Assembly (NCBI GenBank): GCA_016785225.1 | Contig: JAFBJZ010000628.1 | Location: 305,001 to 369,000, forward strand | Direction: 5' to 3' | From: Psettodes erumei | Lineage: Eukaryota > Chordata > Actinopteri > Pleuronectiformes > Psettodidae | Length of the DNA: 64,000 nt | In this document: one piece after another, positions 38,362 through 52,340 of the stretch | How the letters are laid out: each line of letters begins with the position of its first letter | Position numbering within the stretch: the stretch's first letter is position 1 | Translations under genes and position numbers: made by a program | Notes under the pieces: generated by a model | Seen by the model: only the letters and a program-made list of their open reading frames with translations | What the model was told of the DNA's origin: nothing | The model's database searches: none

Positions 38362-38611
38362 CCACAGCGCACAAATAACATGTTTTTCGGTGTTTTGTAG
38401 ACGACCTGTCGTTACTCGTCCCTCTGCGAACAGCTGACGTTTGTTTACAGTTTTCTCACGCCAACTCGCCGCTCCCCACGCATTCTTGCGTTTGACTGTA
38501 CAGACTCGCCGGGTCCGCCGCCGACACGGCCGTATTTACCACAACACAGGAAGCCCCGTCATTATCTGTGGGCAAACGTGGAGGGGGAGGGGTGAAGTGT
38601 GACACCACCCC

Positions 38612-38658
<47 letters not shown>

Positions 38659-41600
38659 CCTCAGACACTGGAGGACATGCAGCTGGACAGGACGGCGGCG
38701 CCGGGCGACAAACTGGGACCCACCATGCAGGACGTTTTGTGTGACGTGCAGATCCTGGTGGAGAGAAGCAACATCAGTAATGTGAGTATCGTCTGGTTTA
38801 AATGTGTGTGTATATATATAATATAAAAATATATATATATATATAATATAAGGAGGAGTTAGAGCGACTGTCGGTTTGTTTAGTCACCAAACATGTTGTT
38901 GTCAGGTAACATCTTATTTATTCACTGTCCTCGGAGCAAATCTGAATTATTGTGCAGATAATATTAAGCTGGAAATTAAAACCTTTAAGATTTTAGTTAT
39001 ATAATTCGTGTCCCAGCCGGGCGGGGAGTTCATTATGGAAGCACGCACCAGTGCACAGATAGGAGCGGCGGCGTTTTGATGGATGTTTGTGTATTCCCAT
39101 GATGCCGCTGACAGGAAGGAGCTGAAATATTCCAGTGATTTCCTGCTGGGTCTTTTGGGGGGAGGGGGTCCAATTACCCACAATGCAGTTTGTGACTTTT
39201 TTTTATGTGATGCCAAATAAACCAGAATATATTCCCACCTCAACATAATCCAACTTTTTGCCGTCGTGTTCCAGCGGACGCCCCACGTGGATTTAAACTG
39301 GTACGTGAGGTCGTGTCCCGGCGAACCCGAGATCCGACTGATGCGGACCGTGCAGCGGGTTCTGGCGTGTCGGTACCAGCCGGCGCGGCTCGACGTCGCA
39401 GCCATGTCCGGACAGCTGGAGGAGGCGGAGGTACGTTCGTCGTGGGGCGGCGGCGGCGCCGGGTGAAGTCGACGTGGAGGTTAAAGCCGGTTCTGTCCCG
39501 CCGCAGGATTACCGGCGCTGCGTGCAGGAGCAGGCGGCCGCCGTGACGAGCGCCGGCGCCGGCGGGGGGCGCGACCCGGACGTGCAGCGGAGCGCGGCGC
39601 TGCTGGACGCCTCGGCCACGGTGCAGGTGAAGGCGGCGCAGCTGGACCTGGTGAAGCGCTACCACAAACAGATGAAGATGACCCGAGCCTTCCTGGAGGT
39701 CGTGGCCGCCGAGAAGGAGAAGATGAGCTTGTGAGTCGTCGGCGGTTGTGTTGTTGTTGTTGTTGTCGTCTTGTTGTGTGCGCTGACGTGCGTCTGCCGT
39801 GCTCTTGGACAGAGACGCTCTGGGCAGCAGCGCGGCTCAGGCCGACCAGCTCCGGGCCCTGCTGCGAACCATGGAGCTGAAGAAGGAGGACACGGCGGAG
39901 GAGCTGCTGCACCTCGGCGGCCGGCTCTCCGCCCACCTGAGCGACGCCGAGAGCTCGGGCGCGCTCCTCGCCCAGCTCGGAGACGTCCGCGAGGAGTGGA
40001 GGCTCCTGGAGGGCGGCGTGAAGAGGGCGCTGCGCCACGCCGCCAACTCCGCCTCCCAGTCCGCCCTGCTGGCGGAGGAGGCCGCGGAGCTCGGGGCCAA
40101 GCTGGACGCCCTGCGGAGCAACGACGACGACGACAGGAGCGCCTTAGAAGTCGTGTGTCTGAGCACGGACCTCCAACTGCACCGCCAGCTCCACCTGCAG
40201 CTGCTGGCCCGCTCGGACGCCCTGGTCCACTTCTCTCTGGGTCCGAAGGAGAAGGACGAGGTCCGGCGTCGCCTCGGGGAGCTGGGGTCGCTGCTCGATG
40301 CCGCCGAGAGGAAGCTCGACGCGTCCGCCCACGTTTCCGCCGGCAAGATCAACAAACAGTTGCGGGACCTGATCGTCTGGGCCAAGCAGGCGGAGAACCA
40401 CGTCTCGGCCGGGAAGAAGCTGGCTCTCTTCCCCGAGGAGGCTCGCGCTCAGATCGTCGACATGAAGAAGTTTCAGACGGACATTTTGTCCCGGCGGACC
40501 AGGATGCGAGCGCAGGTCGAGGAGATTAAAGACGCGGAAAAGGAGGAGAGCGACCAGGCGCTGAGGACCGTCGAGGATCTCTACGACGCCATCGCCGACA
40601 GCTTGGACCACGTCCTGGACGCCATGAAGACGGACCTGCGGGAGAGGGAGGAGCTGCTGTCCCGGCTCGCCGGCCTGGACGCCTGGCTGGTCGAGACTCA
40701 GGCCGCGAGAGGCGACCGCGCCCACGTCGAAAACTTATCCGGGGCGGACGTGGGGAAGCTGGAGGGCGAGCTGGAGAGCCGCAGATCGGCCACCGAGGAG
40801 ATCCGGAGCCGGCTGCGTCTCGTGGAGGCGACGGCGGAGGCCTGCGAGGACGTGGCGGCGGGGCTGAGCCCGGCGGAGAGCCGCTACCTCGTCAACCGGC
40901 TGTCGGGCCTGTGGACGGAGCTGGATGGACTGCTGGCCCACGAGAGAGCCAGCAGCTGGGAGCTGGAGGAGCTGATCCACCAGCGCGCCTCCTCCGACGA
41001 GGAGCTGGCCGCCGTGCGGGCCGGCCTGACGCAAATCTCCGCCGACCTGGAGCGCCAGAAGTTCCCGTCGACGCGGGAGACCCTCTCGACGGCGGCGCGC
41101 TCCAAGCGCGCGCTGATGGAGAGCCGGTGCCAGGTGCAGGAGCTTCAGCATTGCCAGGAGGCCGAGAGGAGCGCCCTGCTGGACGCCATCGGGGAACTGC
41201 AGGACAGGTGCAAGTCTCTCAGCCTCGGCGCCGTCGAGCAAGACAGGTACCTGCACCTGAGGAGGCGGGTGGAGGAATCCAGGGACGCCGCCCGGGAGCA
41301 AATCCGGCGCGCCCGAGACCAAACGGTCAGCGTGGTGGAGAGGTTTAAGCTCTGCCAGACGCTCCTGGTGGAGCTCCCCCTGGTGAAGACGCAGTGTCAG
41401 GAGGCCGGGGACCAGCTGGAGGCCGTCGCCCCGGAGCTGGACCCGTCCCAGCTCGCCGCCGAGAGGCAGCGGATTCGCAGCGCCGCGGAAACGCTGGTCT
41501 CCTGGGAGCGCTCCGTCAACCGGGATATCGAAAACCTAGAGGCCGAGCTCCTGCTGGGGCTGAGCCTCTCCTCCGAACTCCCCGCCCTGGTCGAGCTTTT

Positions 41601-44600
41601 CCGGGCGGCCGGGGCGGAGCTGCGGGCGGCCGAGCCGGTCGCTCCGGACGAGAGCGCCATCGACGGCGCGCTGCGGAGGTGCTGGGTGGTCTGGAGAAAC
41701 CTGGAGTCTGGGATGAGGGTGGTGGAAGATCTGGCGCGCGAGGAGAAAGCGAACCTGGAGATCCACACGGAGCTGTTCTCTCTGAGAGACGCGGCCATGC
41801 GGGAATGTCATTCACACATGGTACGTTTAAATAATCTGGGATAATCTCTAATCTTTGTGTCGCTCCTCTTCCCAGTAATTCCTTATCGCCTGTTCAACAG
41901 GAGAGTTTATCCCAGGCGCGAGAATCCCTGAAGGATTACCAGTGGGCCGCTCAGGGAGCGCTCGCCTTCCTGCACAACGCCGAGGCCACGTTCCTGTCGG
42001 CTCCCGGCGGGTTCCCAGACTGCGGCGAGGAGCAGCGGCAGACCCGGGAGGCCCTGGAGGCGCTGGAGGAGGGGCTGCGGGCTCACGTCCTCCACCTGGG
42101 GGAGCTGCTCCCCCGGCAGCCCCGCCTGTCCCGCCCGCAGACCGAGCGGCTCCACGTGGGCGTGTTCAGCCAGCTGCTGGTGGGGAGGGCGGTGCTGGAG
42201 GCCCAGGCCCAGCTCCGGCTGGAGTCCCTGCAGAGGTGCGTCGTGGATCCACACAGCGCCTTTTCCGTGTTTTTTTTTTCAAAATGTGATGACATCTGCG
42301 CCACGACTTCGTTGCAGGTGTGCGGCGAGACAGCGGAGCCACAGGAGCTGCCACGAGGACGTGCGGCAGTGTCTCTCCGGGTTCGAGTCCAGGCTTTCGG
42401 AGTGCGCCGCCGCGCAAGTCACGTCGTACGACAAATGCGTTGCTCAGCAGAAGACGGCCGAGGTTGGTTCGGCGCAGTTCAGCCGCTCGTCGCCTTCGCG
42501 CGGGGGCGTTTGCGAGCAATCCCTCTAACTTCCTCTCGTCCCCGCTCGAAGCGGCTGATGACGGAGCTCCGCGGCCTCGCCGCCAAGATCGAGGAGCTGA
42601 GGGCCGGCTGTCCGATGCAGGGCTGCGGCGTCGGGAAGGACGGGGAGCTGGGCGCCCTCTGGCGGCGGTGGGTGTCGCTGCGGCGCGGCGTCGGCCTCCT
42701 GATGGCGCACGCCGAGCAGAGGCGGGAGGAATGGAAGGACGTCACCACGAGCGTGAGTAACGTGAAGCGGCGACACGGCAAAAATAGAAAAGGTCGTGAA
42801 AGTCGTGCTCCTTTCAGATGGAGCGGTGCTGCAGCCTGCTGGCCAGCCTGCAGGCCGAGCTGCCCGACTCCTCCGCCCAGGAGAAACCCCGGGAGCTCCT
42901 CGCCCGCGCCGAGATCCACCAGGCGGGTCTGGAGCAGGAGCAGCAGGCGCTGGCCTCCCTGGAGCACCGGCTGGAGCACGCCCTCAGCTTGTCCGGCTCC
43001 CAGGAGCCCGGCAGCCCCGGGCCCGTGGGCACCACGCTGCTGCGGATCCAGGAGAACGTGAGGAGGTGAGCGCTTTGAGTTTTTAACGCCACGGCTCGCC
43101 GACGATGACGCTGAGCGGATGTCGCCTGAACCCCCCGACAGCTTGAAAGAGAGAAACCAGCTGGTGGTGGCCGCGGCCCGGGCGGAGGAGGAGGAGAGGC
43201 GGCAGGTCCACGGCGAGCTGGGAGACGTGGAGAAACGCGCCGCCGCCGCTCTGCACGCGCTGGACGCCCGCCCGAGTCCGAGCCAACGGCAGGTCGGCCC
43301 CGTCGTGTTTCCATAAATCCACATGCGGCTCATCGAGTTAATTAATCTAATTAAGATTCTTCCTGGTCTCCTTGCGTTTCCACGGTGACAGGAGCTGAGA
43401 GAGGATTTGTCCTCCCAGCGGCTCAGGCTGCGGCGCATCGTGGACGACGCGCGGAGCCGCTACGAGGAGGTTCCCGCCGACATCGAGGAGCGGATTCAAG
43501 AGGTGGAGCTGCTCCTGCGGCGAGCGGAGGAGACGGTAACCGCCCTGAATCCGTCCTCGGCGCCGTGACGGCTGCTCCGTCTTTTTTTTTTGTGACTGTG
43601 TGAGGTTTGTTCTGCAGCTGGAGGAGCCGGTGCTGGCGGGTCGCGTGGAGGAGCTGAGCTCCGGCCTCGACAAAGTCAAAGCGTTGCTGGAGCAGAAAAG
43701 CTCGAAAGTCAGCGAGGCTCAGAAAGTGCTCAAGGTGCGTGCCGGGCGTGAAACCGCAAAAAACGCGCGCGAGGCGTGAAACACGTTGTTCACGTTGTCG
43801 CGCTCCCGCTCCCTCGCCTCTTCAGCGCGTCTGGGACGAGCTGGACGCCTGGCACGGCCGCCTGATGCTGCTGGAGAGCGAGGTGCAGGATCTGGCCGAG
43901 GAGCATCCGGACCGGGTCCACGTCCTCATGGACCGGCTCACGGAACCGCTGCAGCTCTACCAGAAGGCGGCGCAGATGGCCGAGCACCGCACCTCCTTCC
44001 TCGGCAAGGTGGGAACGCCGCGGCGGTGCTGGCGGCGGCAGCAGCGCGCGGCCTCAAACCTCACGTCGTCTTCACGTCTCCCTCAGATCCCCGGCTGTCT
44101 GCAGGAGTTTGAAGACGTGCTGTACAGCGCCGCCTGCTGGTTGGACGAGGCCCAGTCGTGGCTCAGCGCTCCCTGCTCCTTCACCACAGCCAGAAGCCTC
44201 CGGAATCACGCCAACTCCCTGCAGGTCCGGAGAGAAACCCACCCGGGATCCGCAACTTTCCCTTTTCCTGTTTGTCTCACGTTCCTTTTAAAATTTTGAA
44301 ATCCCCCGAACCGCAGCTGGTCCTGGACGACTCGGAGCGGATCCGGGACACCCTGCAGGACTTCAGGCCCGTGCTGGCCGACATCTCCGCCGTGTGCGAC
44401 ATCGGCGCGCAGGAGGACGGGCTGGACCAGAACGACCGGCGGATCCGCAAGATGCAGCGCAGCCTCCTGGAGCCGCTGGAGCAGCTGCTGCAGGCGGCTG
44501 CGGTAAGATCCTCTGATGAAACTGGTGGAGTTTTAAATTTGGCTCCGCCCACTTCCTTCCTTTTTGGATTCCCGTGCGATCCGATTGGCCGAATCTGTGG

Positions 44601-45787
44601 AGAAACGAGCTCCGATGCGGGTCGGATCTCAGCCGCCTCTCCTCTTCCAGGCCGTGGAGGCGATGGAGGCTGAGCTGAAGACGACGGAGAAGAACGTTCC
44701 AAAGATCGGAGCGATTTTGGCGTCCGTGGACGACTCCAGCGTGACGCTGACGGAGCACCTGCACAACCGACAGGTGAGGCTGTGCCGTTACGAGGACACG
44801 TTTGCCACTCGCACGACAAGCTGACGTTTTGTTTTTTCTCCCGCAGGTGATCCTGGCCAACGTGCAGTCGATGCGCCGGACGCTGGAGGAGATGGAGCGG
44901 TGCAAAGGAGAGCTCCACCTCCCGCGGGGAGCGGAGGAGAGCCTGCTGGTGTTCTCCCGAGCCCGGCTCCTCCTGCAGCCGCTGGAGGAGCTGGAGCAGC
45001 TCGCCCGGCGCCAGGCCTCGCTGCTGGAGGTGCGGCGCCGCTAATCCCCCCCCCCGCGGCCGCCGTCGGCCTCAGTTCTCTCTCTGATTCTCTCGCCTCT
45101 TCCCGTGACGCAGAACAAGATCGGGGAGGAAGGAGGAGGAGGAAACCAGGAAGGAGCTCGGAGTCTTCGGTATTCCTGAAGAGCTGCAGCGTTCCAGACT
45201 CTCAGGCCAGGTAGCGTGACGTTAGAATTAAAGCCGTTTGTTATTTTGGGAGGTTTTTTTTTTGTGTATTTGTGTAATAATATTTTGCAGGTCAGTGATT
45301 TTTATTTTAATCTCGCTCTTGAATGTTTGTGGCATCGCTAACTTTCGCCGTTTTAAAACGAACGTCGCCGGGGAACGTCCGAGCCGTCACCTTGGTAGCG
45401 CAGAGTCACTTTGAGCGGTGAAGCTGAACAACCTCCACCCTTATGAAGCAGGAAGCTTTCAGAGCGTCTCGTTGGGAGGAAGAGGAGGAGGAGGAGGACG
45501 CCGGGAGTTGTCACTCCTCGTCCTCCGACACGCTAACGTGCAGTATCCCCGAGGTAAATCTGACCACGGTCACAGCTCCTCTTTCTCACGGAGCGACTTG
45601 GACTTTTTCCTCCTTCGTTTTTCTACAGAGTTCTCGCGCTTCTTCTTCTTCTTCTTCTTCTTCTTCTTCTTCTTCCTGCGGGTTTGAGGCCCGCGGCAGG
45701 TTTTGCATGTCGATCTGAAGCCGGGCTCTTCCTGCACGCTGTCACATGCAGCTGCTCCAAATCTGCTGCACCTTGGGGAACACTTTG

Positions 45788-45826
<39 letters not shown>

Positions 45827-47106
45827 CTCTTGCATTCATATATCTTTATCCCACACACACACACACACACACACGTCAGGACCCGGAGGAGACACTGAGG
45901 GTTCCAGACGTGAGAGGCGAGGATGCTGCTGACATGAAGCGGCCGTCAGAAGTTACGGTAAATCATTTCTGGATTTTAAATCTTTCTGAAAATGATCCTT
46001 CGCTTATTTATTACTTCCTGATATCGCGTGCGTCCTTCAGGAAGCGGACAGTTTGGCTCATCGGTTTTCCTCCGAGGTGGAGGCGAGCTCCACGTCTGCC
46101 GGATCTGGATCTAAACACGTGGGACCCGGCTCAGTAACGACCCCGGATCCCGAAGATGGAGATTCATCTCGGCCCAAAACTCCCACAGCCGAGCCGCCGG
46201 TCGTCCCGGCACCGGCACCGGACCCGCGCGGGTCGCCGGGACCCAAGGCGACCGACGCCAGCCCTCACGCGAAGCCTCCCCAGGCGGCGGCGGCAGCAGT
46301 CGAAGACACGAGGCTGATCCCCGCGAGACCCGTGGCTCCGTTCAGAGCCGCCGGAGAGACGGAGGACGGGGACGTGTCCTGGTCAACGGTGAGTAACTGA
46401 CTGAACAACAAGTACTTTAGTACCACGCTGCAGTACAAAGTCGTGGAGTTTAACACACGATTAAACGACGTATGGAAGTAATGGAGTACGTCTGTTCTCG
46501 CTCTCCCAGCTCAGCATCCTGGACGAGTTCGACCTGGGACCGAGCGAGAGCTTCCCGAGTCCGGAGGTAACTGTCGGTGTCATAATTATAAATTATTTTA
46601 ATTATTATTAAAGAATGATCTAAACTAAAATACTCTGCAGAGAAACGATCCAGCCGTTTCCTGGAGTTCTACCTTACGTTTTTATTTTATGTTTGGGTTT
46701 TTGTTTTTTTTTTTCACTGCGATTATTCAGCTCAGCTCCTGAAACAGGATTCAGTGTTTGTGAAGTTAATGTTATTCTCCTTTAAACCCGGTGCTCCTCC
46801 TGCTCCTCTCAGCGCCGCTCCCCGGGCCCACTTCTGACGCAGCTTCCCGGGGAAGGAGCCCAGCTGCGGCAGGCTTCCCGCTCCTTGCTTCGGGGGATAA
46901 CCGGCCTCCTGGATCTGGGCGAGGAGCGCATGAAGGAGGAGAGGAGGAGGAGGAGGACGAGCCAGGTTCACAGCCGCGGCCAACTTCAAGCCGCTCTCTG
47001 CGGACACCAGGTATCTGACTGTGCGTCGGCCTCACACAAACAGCAATTAGATGGAAAAAGGAGATTTTTTTTTCGCCTCATAATCCCGTCCTCTCCTGCC
47101 ACTGAT

Positions 47107-47157
<51 letters not shown>

Positions 47158-47348
47158 CCCCGGCTGGTGCAGAAGCTTCTGCGGGTCCTCGACTCTCAGC
47201 TGGCGTTCACGCAGGTTCTGTTGGGGCGCGAGCCGGAGCCGCCCGGGCCCCGGGAGGACGAGCGGCGGCGGCTGGAAATCAGGGCCGAAGCTCTGCAGCA
47301 GCAGGCGCTGGAGCAGGAAGTGGCGTCTCAGAGGAGGCTGCAGGTTTG

Positions 47349-47394
<46 letters not shown>

Positions 47395-47709
47395 TCTCAC
47401 ACACACAGTGGATGTTTGGACCTGCTGCAGGAGTGGACCCTCTGGGAGGACAGCTGCGGGGAACTGGGCCGGGCGCTGGACGGGTTCGAGGCCCTCATCA
47501 GTGGAGACGACGATGATGACGATGATGAGGAAGAGGAGGAGGAGGAGGAGGAGGAGGAGTCTGGAGCGGAGCTGACACTCGATACCTACCAGGTAAACCC
47601 CATCACGCTCACTGGAGGTTCTCTTGTTCGTGCAGCTTCTTCTTTTTTTTTTTTAATCCCTCAGGTTTTCGGGTCCAGTTTGTCTCTGCTTCCCTTCTTC
47701 TTTTACTTT

Positions 47710-47750
<41 letters not shown>

Positions 47751-50700
47751 TTCGGATGCGTTTTGCAGTCAGCCGGCGGCGTGGGTCGGGTTTGATCTGA
47801 CATCACGGCGCATTTTTACTGCACGGGGGGGATGAATTTGTTGTTTTGTTTTTGTCTGTGTTGGTTTTCCTCCTCCTCTTCCTCATTTCCTCGCTCGTTA
47901 AGTTTTTTTGTGTCCCCCCGTCCTCCGTCCTCCGCTCAGCGAACGCTGCGCCAGTTGGACGACAGCCGAGCGACTCTGGGGCTGCTCCTGGATCAGGGCG
48001 CGGCGCTGGAGACGGACCCGCCGTGTGCCGCCTGGGTCCGCCGGACAGGAGGCGCTCTGGAGCTGCGCTGGAGGAGCGCCGTGGGGCGGGCGGAGCGGGA
48101 GGTCCGGCGCCGCGGAGACGTCCGGGACGCCCAGGCCAGGTGGGACGGGGCTCAGGAACGCTGACGCGCTCGAGGAGTCTTTATTATCCACCAGCGGCGG
48201 CCAGCGCGGTTTAATTACGACCCGACCGGCGTGATGGATGTCGTTGTCAGGAACGAGCGCGTCAGCACTTTTTTGTTCATGGACAGAAAGTGAAAACACG
48301 AAGCCAGAGAGTCTCTCCGCTCCAAAAAAACACTCCTCAGCTCTTAAAAACGTGCAACACGAAGACTCAGCCCGGCTTTTATTTACTGGGCTCGACAGAT
48401 TATCAGTGTGTTGTTATAGTCCGTGATAATCTGCAAAGTCCAGTTCGCCCAGATGAATATTTGAGACGTTACTGCAGGATCAGCTGTGGTTTTCCTCCCC
48501 ACAGATTCCACTCACACTTTGACTCCGTCAGTAAATGGCTGGTCGGCGCCGGCGAGCGTCTGAAGGTCTGGACGTCGGGCCGCGGCGATCTGATCAAGCT
48601 GCTGGTGAGGCTGCTGCTTCTACTCATCCCGTTTCTATGCTGCTGTCAGCTCAGGCCAAAGGGCGGCCGGTGCTCGTTTTCTATTGGTCCCTGTTCGCTG
48701 CACACACACACCAACACCGCCTCTCTCTCCCCCCGCAGGACTTCACCGTGGAGGCGGACGCCGCCGCGGCGCAGAGGGCGTCCGCTTCCGAGGCGGCGGC
48801 CCGGCTGGTCCGGCTCGGGGAGGCCGACGGTCCCGGGCTCAGGGCTCGGATCGCCCGGCTGGAGGAGGACTGGAGCCGGATCACAGTCCAAGTGTCCGAG
48901 ATCCAGGACCGGCAGCACCAGGTGTCTGAGAAAATACATGTATATAAAAAAGTATTGATGAAAATTTAAACCAATCCACGTGTCCCGTCCTCTCCGATCG
49001 ACGAAGACGCTCCTTCCAGGAAGTGCTGTGAGTTTTCAAAAAGTCATTTAGCTGGGAGGAGGAGGAGGAGGAGGAGGAGGAGATGGAGGAGGCTTTAATC
49101 TCCCATCACTGCTCATCGCTCGGCGAGCGAAACCAGATATCCTGCTTTATAATAATCGAGCTGGTTGTTTCCAGCTTTGACAGGAGGTTCGTTTTGATCT
49201 CGCTCCTCGCTTTGGCAGGATGAAAAAAAAATCCTTATCTGGCCGGAGGAAGATTTAATAGTTCGGTCTCGAGCCGGAGATGAAAAGCAGGAGTAACTCC
49301 CGTTCTCCTCTGCGTCCGTTAGCGGCCGCCGGCCGAGCTGCTGGCCGACCTGGAGGTGTGGCTGCGGGAGGCGGAGCCTCGGCTCGGGCGCCTCAAAGAG
49401 ACGCTTCTGGAGGCCGGAGACGCCGCGCGGGTCGCTGAGGTCCTGCGGCGCTTCCAGGTACCTCACGGGTTTATGTGTAGGAACGTCTGCAAAATGAATT
49501 CAAGAATTCTTGTCGGGATTAAGATTAAGTTTGTAACCTAACGTTCGTTATTCCAGGAGTTAAAGGCAGGCGTCGTCAGCGGGCAGCAGCTCCTGGATTT
49601 CCTGAGCCAGTCTGGACCTCAGGCGGCGGCGGCGGCGGCGGCGGTCGCCCCGGCCGTCCGGTCCGAGCGCACCGTGTTTGCCGAGACGCTCGGAGCGCTC
49701 GCGCTCCGGTGGCTGGACCTCCGGGCGGAGCTGGAGAGCCAGGTCGGCGTCCGGTTTACTTCCAGGCGTAATATTTGCGTAATTTTTCCGGCGCCTGCTG
49801 TTACGTCGCTGTTTGCCCTCTCAGATCGGTGAAGCCGAGCGCGTGCACGGCGGCTGCGCGGCCCGTGAGAAGCGGCTGCGGCGTCTCCACGCTTGGACCG
49901 AGCGGCAGAGAGAGCAGCTGAAACGCTGGGAGCGTCCCGCCGGCCGGACTCTGGCTCGTCGGGCTCTGCAGGAGCGGGAGGTAAACAGGGTGGATGTTGA
50001 GGAGTCATGAGGAGTCATGTTGAGGAGTCATGGCATGTCGCCACTGACCTCACGTCTGAGTCGTTTTTTTAATTTCCAGGCTGCCGCCGGCCGGGCGAAG
50101 GAGGTGGGCGCGGCTCTGCGGGAGCTGAAAGCCGCTCGAGCGCTCGGCGATCAGGAAGAGGAGCGTCCCTGCGACGTCGCTTTCTCCAACCGGGTCGAGA
50201 GCGTCGGCCGCGCCTGCGAGGATCTCAGTCGCCAGGTAAAAAGAAATCTATCGCAAAATTGACCGACGTCTCCGGAAACCTGCGTCCTCGACGTTTCTCT
50301 GCGGCTCCCGGCAGCTGGAGGCGGCGAGCGCGGCCCTGCAGCAGACGGTGGAGCGGTGGAGCCGCTTCGACGCCGCCCTGACGGAGGTCGGCCTGCGGAC
50401 CAGCAGGGCGCGCTGCGCTCTGCAGCATCACCGTGCTCCTCTGTCCTCGCCGAGACAGGCCGAGGGACGCGAGCGCCTCCTCCGGGTGAGCCCAGGCGTC
50501 CGATACGAAGTTTCGTTTCGCATCTCAACACGGTGAAATAAAAACGCGCTCTTCTCCGCGCAGCGACTCCAGGTGGAGACGGGGGAAGGAGAAGAGATGT
50601 GGGCGGCCGTGGAAAAGTCGCTCCGGAGTCTGGAGCCGAGCGTTCATCCCGGAGCGGCGCGCGCTCTGGGCGAGCGGGTGGAAGCGGAGCGAGGACGGTC

Positions 50701-52294
50701 GGTAAAACCCACGTGACGCGTGTCGCCTCGCTGCGGCGAACCTCTGTTGACGTGCTGCTGCTGCTGCGGGCGTGTCAGGTGGAGGGAGGCGGTGCGGGAG
50801 CTGGAGGACGAGCGCGCGGCGACCGCGGAGACCGTCGCCCTGTGGACGGAGTACGAGCGTCTTCGCGACGGCGTCTCCGGCCGCCTGCGACGCTCGGGCT
50901 GCGGTGGGAGGAGCTGTCCTGGCCGTCACCGGGACGGGACGCGCAGGCCGCGGCCCGCGAGGTGGAGGTGAGTTTTCTGAAGTAAAGATGGATTATTGCT
51001 CGTTTTGTTTTAGGCTGTGAAAATATGATCTAAGATTCAGAGCGTACGTGCTGTTCACAGGTCAGTTTAGGAAAGGATCGCTCGCCTGTTCTGCACAGAT
51101 GTTGCGTCACCTGCCGCTCTGAACAATCAGCCTTTTTTTCCCCCATTTATGTCGTTGTTTTTTTTTCCATCTCTGCCCAGGACAGGTGTATTTCTGGTTC
51201 CATGAGTCAGAACCATTCGTGAAAAACAAGATCTTTCAAAGCACAAAACCCCTGAATCGTGCTTCTGTTGATAAAAGCGGCTGCAGAGATGATGGGAGGA
51301 AACAGCAGTAAATAGACGTCCACAGTCCATCGTCGGCGTAATTGCGGCTGATGTCGGCTCTTCTGTCTCATTTTCGGACATCAGGAGCTGCAGGCTGTTG
51401 CCGAGCAGCTGCAGGGCGACGTGGGAGACGTGCCGGAGGCGTCCGAGCGCCTGGTCGGGCGGCTGGAAGCGTCGGCCGCGGATCTGATCCGGTCGGACAC
51501 CCGGCTGCTGTCGCGCGACGTCCTGCTGCTGAGCCGGGCGCTGGCCGCGCAAAAAGACGAGTCTTCAGGTGAGGACGGGGAAAAAAAAACCAAACGTCCG
51601 CTGAGGTTTTGGCGGCGGCGCTGACGCTCATGCTTGTGCTGCAGGAGGATGCGGAGGAGCGGCAGCTGTTCGACGCTCGTCTGCGGGGCCTGGAGGAGCA
51701 GACGGACGGCGTGCGGCGGAGACTGGAGGCGGGGTTAAACGGCGCAGACTTGGAGCAGGTCGGTCCAAACCCTCTTTGCTCCCGTCGCTCGGCTGCGCCT
51801 GGAAACTAAAAAAAAAAAAAAAATGAACATTCCCGGCAGGTTCTGACGCAGCTCGCCGAAGCGTTTGCGGCGCTGGTGGACGTCAGGGAGGCGAGCGGCT
51901 GTTTGACGCTGAGCGACCGGGAGGCCGAGAGGCTGAGTGCGCTCTGCGGGGACTGGACCCGCCTCTCCACCCGCGCCACCCACCTGAACAGGTGACCGGG
52001 TCCAGAACCAACAGAACTCTTTGCGAGTCTGAGTGTTCCCACTATTTATTTGTGTGTTGTTGTTTCCCAGAGAGCTGCAGGCGGAGCGTCAGCGTTCCCA
52101 GAGCTTTCAGGAGAAGTGCGAGATCCTGACGCTCATGACGGAGAAACTGGTGGAGGCGTCGACGTCCGACTCGCCTCAGAGTCACGACGGCCTCCGGGAG
52201 GCGCTGAGCGTCCATCAGGTGAGCGACGCGCCTCCTTTTAGCGCCCGTTTCGACGCACGGCCGTGATGTAACCGGACATTTGGCGCCGCCTCTC

Positions 52295-52340
<46 letters not shown>

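Noticed and set aside
42385..42400. A tRNA T-loop-like GGGTTCGAGTCC
   Set aside because: It lies inside a syne2 coding exon and no matching tRNA arms surround it.
50599..50985. Continuous open frame that would avoid a frame break in exon 50779-50967
   Set aside because: Its first half is glycine/arginine low complexity, whereas another frame reads a normal spectrin helix (WREAVRELEDERAATAETV); a one-base break is more plausible.
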